Shown here one piece after another: positions 7,701 through 8,063 of a stretch of DNA of 8,063 nt. The stretch comes from Bacillota bacterium. Lineage in GTDB: Bacteria > Bacillota > Clostridia > Saccharofermentanales > Fastidiosipilaceae. Positions within the stretch are counted from its first letter, which is position 1; each line of letters begins with the position of its first letter. The notes beneath the pieces are model-generated. The model was not told the origin of the DNA and made no database searches. It worked only from the letters and a program-made list of their open reading frames with translations. The position numbers were made by a program, and so were the translations under genes. The stretch is taken from NCBI GenBank assembly GCA_023442635.1, contig JAEZYR010000130.1:1-8063 (forward strand), given 5' to 3'.

Positions 7701-7759
7701 GCCTGCTCTTTTGATTTTGCTAGTCTAGCTTTGCTGCTTTCTTTTTTCTCTGACTTCAT
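4703..7759 (-). CDS. uvrA: Excinuclease ABC subunit A (UvrA)
   Basis: 1018 aa DNA-damage sensor of nucleotide excision repair. UvrA dimers scan DNA, load UvrB at lesions and are then released. Two ABC ATPase modules are intact: module I has Walker A GLSGSGKS (93-100), signature LSGGE (561-565) and Walker B ILDEPS (585-590); module II has Walker A GVSGSGKS (713-720), LSGGE (903-907) and ILDEPT (927-932). Zinc-ligand pairs are present at C182/C185, C322/C325 with C346/C349, C480/C483, and C812/C815 with C835/C838. Typical UvrA proteins of about 940 aa begin just before the EVRGAREHNLKN motif (67-78 here), so this one has about 63 extra residues, charged at first and then carrying C28, C30 and C39. 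GAGGT six bases before the ATG supports the long start; the internal Met49 has no such site. I see no LexA/DinR box of normal spacing upstream. It follows rpiB on the same strand by about 190 bases and precedes the clpE-like gene. Confidence 0.97.
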   Translation of the reverse strand: MKSEKKESSKARLAKSKEQADAEGQKVCTCRSKETEPTCSALARLPQEMLEARRPVEHLEGPLATLEVRGAREHNLKNIDVSLPRDRLVVLTGLSGSGKSSLAFDTIYAEGQRRYVESLSSYARQFLGQMEKPDVDSIDGLSPAISIDQKTTSKNPRSTVGTVTEIYDYLRLLYARAGVPHCPKCGKAVQRQSLDQILDSLLSRPERTRLLIMAPLVRGRKGEHQKLLQDLARSGFVRVRIDGEIYELEQPITLNKRQKHDISVVVDRVVVREGIRSRLADSVEAALAQGQGFLQVLFQEADAEHPGQYREEELTYSQHFACPDCDISLPEIEPQLFSFNNPAGACPACTGLGAHLQIDPDLVIDDPQKSLNEGAIDSCGWHFGDPKSWARAFSEALAKRYQFSLDTAWQDLPDHVKKLVLYGNDGEKIPVDTSRSQYQRGKDYASAWEGVIPSLMRRYRESSSDELRQFYEAYMTSIPCEVCHGARLNPQALAVRLGKLNISELTCLPIHAIQQYLHELVLTPEQQSIAKPIFEEIDARLDFLIEVGLDYMTLARASSTLSGGEAQRIRLATQIGSGLMGVLYILDEPSIGLHQRDNGRLLATLQRLRDLGNTVLVVEHDEETICAADYIVDIGPEAGSNGGEVVATGPVEQIMREPASITGQYLSGQKSIPIPQSRRSGNGSFLRVRGAAENNLKDVDVDLPLGTFICVTGVSGSGKSSLVNGIIIKKLEAKLNGARRKAGPHRSLEGFEHLDKVIAIDQSPIGRTPRSNPATYTDVFTLIRQLYASTPQARARGYKAGRFSFNVSGGRCEACRGDGVKKIAMHFLPDVYVPCEVCHGRRYNRETLEVTYRDKNIADVLDMTIEEAASFFEAQPKIKQRLETLLKVGLGYVQLGQPSTQLSGGEAQRVKLASELARRSTGHTFYILDEPTTGLHSADVHKLVEILQTLTEQGNTVLVIEHNLELIKTADYIVDMGPEGGDRGGELLIAGTPEEVAACPDSYTGQYLRRYGVIPKNR

Positions 7760-7765
7760 CTAGCG

Positions 7766-7770
7766 ACCTC
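7766..7770 (-). promoter_or_regulatory. Ribosome binding site of uvrA
   Basis: GAGGT on the - strand, with six bases before the ATG at 7759-7757; a second GGAG lies just upstream (7775-7772). This decides for the long N-terminus of UvrA over an internal start at Met49. Confidence 0.7.
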
Positions 7771-7784
7771 ACTCCTGACTCTTT

Positions 7785-7818
7785 AGTATAAAGCGTCTCA
7801 GCCAAGAGCCCGTGTCAA
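7785..7818 (-). promoter_or_regulatory. Weak promoter-like hexamers upstream of uvrA
   Basis: TTGACA (7818-7813) and TATACT (7790-7785) are both good hexamers on the - strand, but they lie 22 bases apart instead of about 17, and neither has a convincing partner at normal distance. They may be part of a uvrA promoter with a non-standard layout, or a coincidence. Confidence 0.25.
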
Positions 7819-7894
7819 AGTCCTTAGCACAGTTACCCGCGCCTTTCTCACTCTAGGCTTTCTTTGCGTATTGACAGCGCAAGATAGGCCTAGA

Positions 7895-7938
7895 TTCAAG
7901 CCAAAAACATTGCAATGCTTAACCAGTGGAAGCTTGAA
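7895..7938. repeat. Inverted repeat between rpiB and uvrA
   Basis: TTCAAGC (7895-7901) and GCTTGAA (7932-7938) form a perfect 7-bp inverted repeat around a 30-base loop. The loop itself contains the 10-bp palindrome CATTGCAATG (7908-7917) next to five A (7903-7907), which read as TTTTT on the - strand. The T-run lies inside the larger stem and not after it, so a standard terminator for rpiB is not clear. The rest of the 7760-7950 gap holds only the uvrA ribosome binding site and the weak promoter-like hexamers. Confidence 0.4.
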
Positions 7939-7950
7939 CCCGTTCCTAGT

Positions 7951-8063
7951 CTACTTCTGTCTCTGCTCGATTTGGGCGATCTGTCCCAATCGGCGCTCGT
8001 GTCGTCCACCCTCAAAGTCCATATCCAAAAAGTTCTCGACAATCTCCCAGGCCAGTTCAGCAC
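7951..8063 (-). CDS. rpiB: Ribose-5-phosphate isomerase B, C-terminal end only
   Basis: The last 36 codons of a gene that enters from the right edge; the frame starts at 8061 and ends with TAG at 7953-7951. The peptide reads AELAWEIVENFLDM, then DFEGGRHERR and a short tail ending QRQK. The pattern of an amphipathic EIV..FL helix followed by FEGGRHxRR is typical of the C-terminus of RpiB/LacAB family isomerases, which are about 145-150 aa. RpiB interconverts ribose 5-phosphate and ribulose 5-phosphate in the pentose phosphate pathway. Only this tail is visible, so the active site (Cys/His/Asp region near the N-terminus) cannot be checked, and a LacA/LacB relative remains possible. Confidence 0.8.
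   Translation of the reverse strand, partial: AELAWEIVENFLDMDFEGGRHERRLGQIAQIEQRQK

Noticed and set aside
1627..7759. clpE-like and uvrA as a single co-regulated operon
   Set aside because: The 232-base gap has its own promoter and CtsR box and a possible weak terminator, so separate control is more likely, though read-through cannot be excluded.
7936..7945. LexA/DinR SOS box for uvrA (GAACCCGTTC)
   Set aside because: Known Gram-positive boxes have four bases between GAAC and GTTC; here there are two, and the site lies about 180 bases before the uvrA start, next to the rpiB stop.

Overview
The window looks like a chromosomal segment of a low-to-mid-GC Gram-positive bacterium, most likely a member of the Clostridia (Bacillota). 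Three things point there: a Clp ATPase of the ClpE type with an N-terminal zinc finger, a near-consensus CtsR heat-shock operator in front of it, and strong AGGAG/GAGGT-type ribosome binding sites. I cannot place it more finely than class. All the large genes belong to known families. I see no phage, transposon, CRISPR, rRNA or tRNA sequence.

The left part (1-1540, + strand) holds two surface-polysaccharide genes, probably in one operon: the last two thirds of a UDP-GlcNAc 2-epimerase (wecB/mnaA type) and, 38 bases later, a membrane-bound phosphoglycosyl transferase of the bacterial sugar transferase family. Such an enzyme would load the first sugar phosphate onto undecaprenyl phosphate. A strong symmetrical hairpin at 1561-1599 separates them from the convergent genes on the right and can serve as a terminator in both directions.

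The right part (1627-8063) is read on the - strand, in the order rpiB (only its last 36 codons) > uvrA > clpE-like. RpiB is a sugar-phosphate isomerase of central metabolism, UvrA is the damage sensor of nucleotide excision repair, and the Clp protein is a double-ring unfoldase expected to feed ClpP. The clpE-like gene seems to have its own control region in the 232-base gap behind uvrA: a TTGCCA-N17-AATAAT promoter, a tandem-heptamer CtsR box just downstream of the -10, and a leader of about 150 nt with a bulged hairpin. This suggests stress-induced expression independent of uvrA.

The most noteworthy points are the predicted CtsR operator, the long charge-segregated linker that joins the Clp zinc finger to its ATPase core, the cysteine-containing N-terminal extension of UvrA, and the structured Clp leader. 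These are refinements of known systems; I do not see convincing evidence of a wholly new system.
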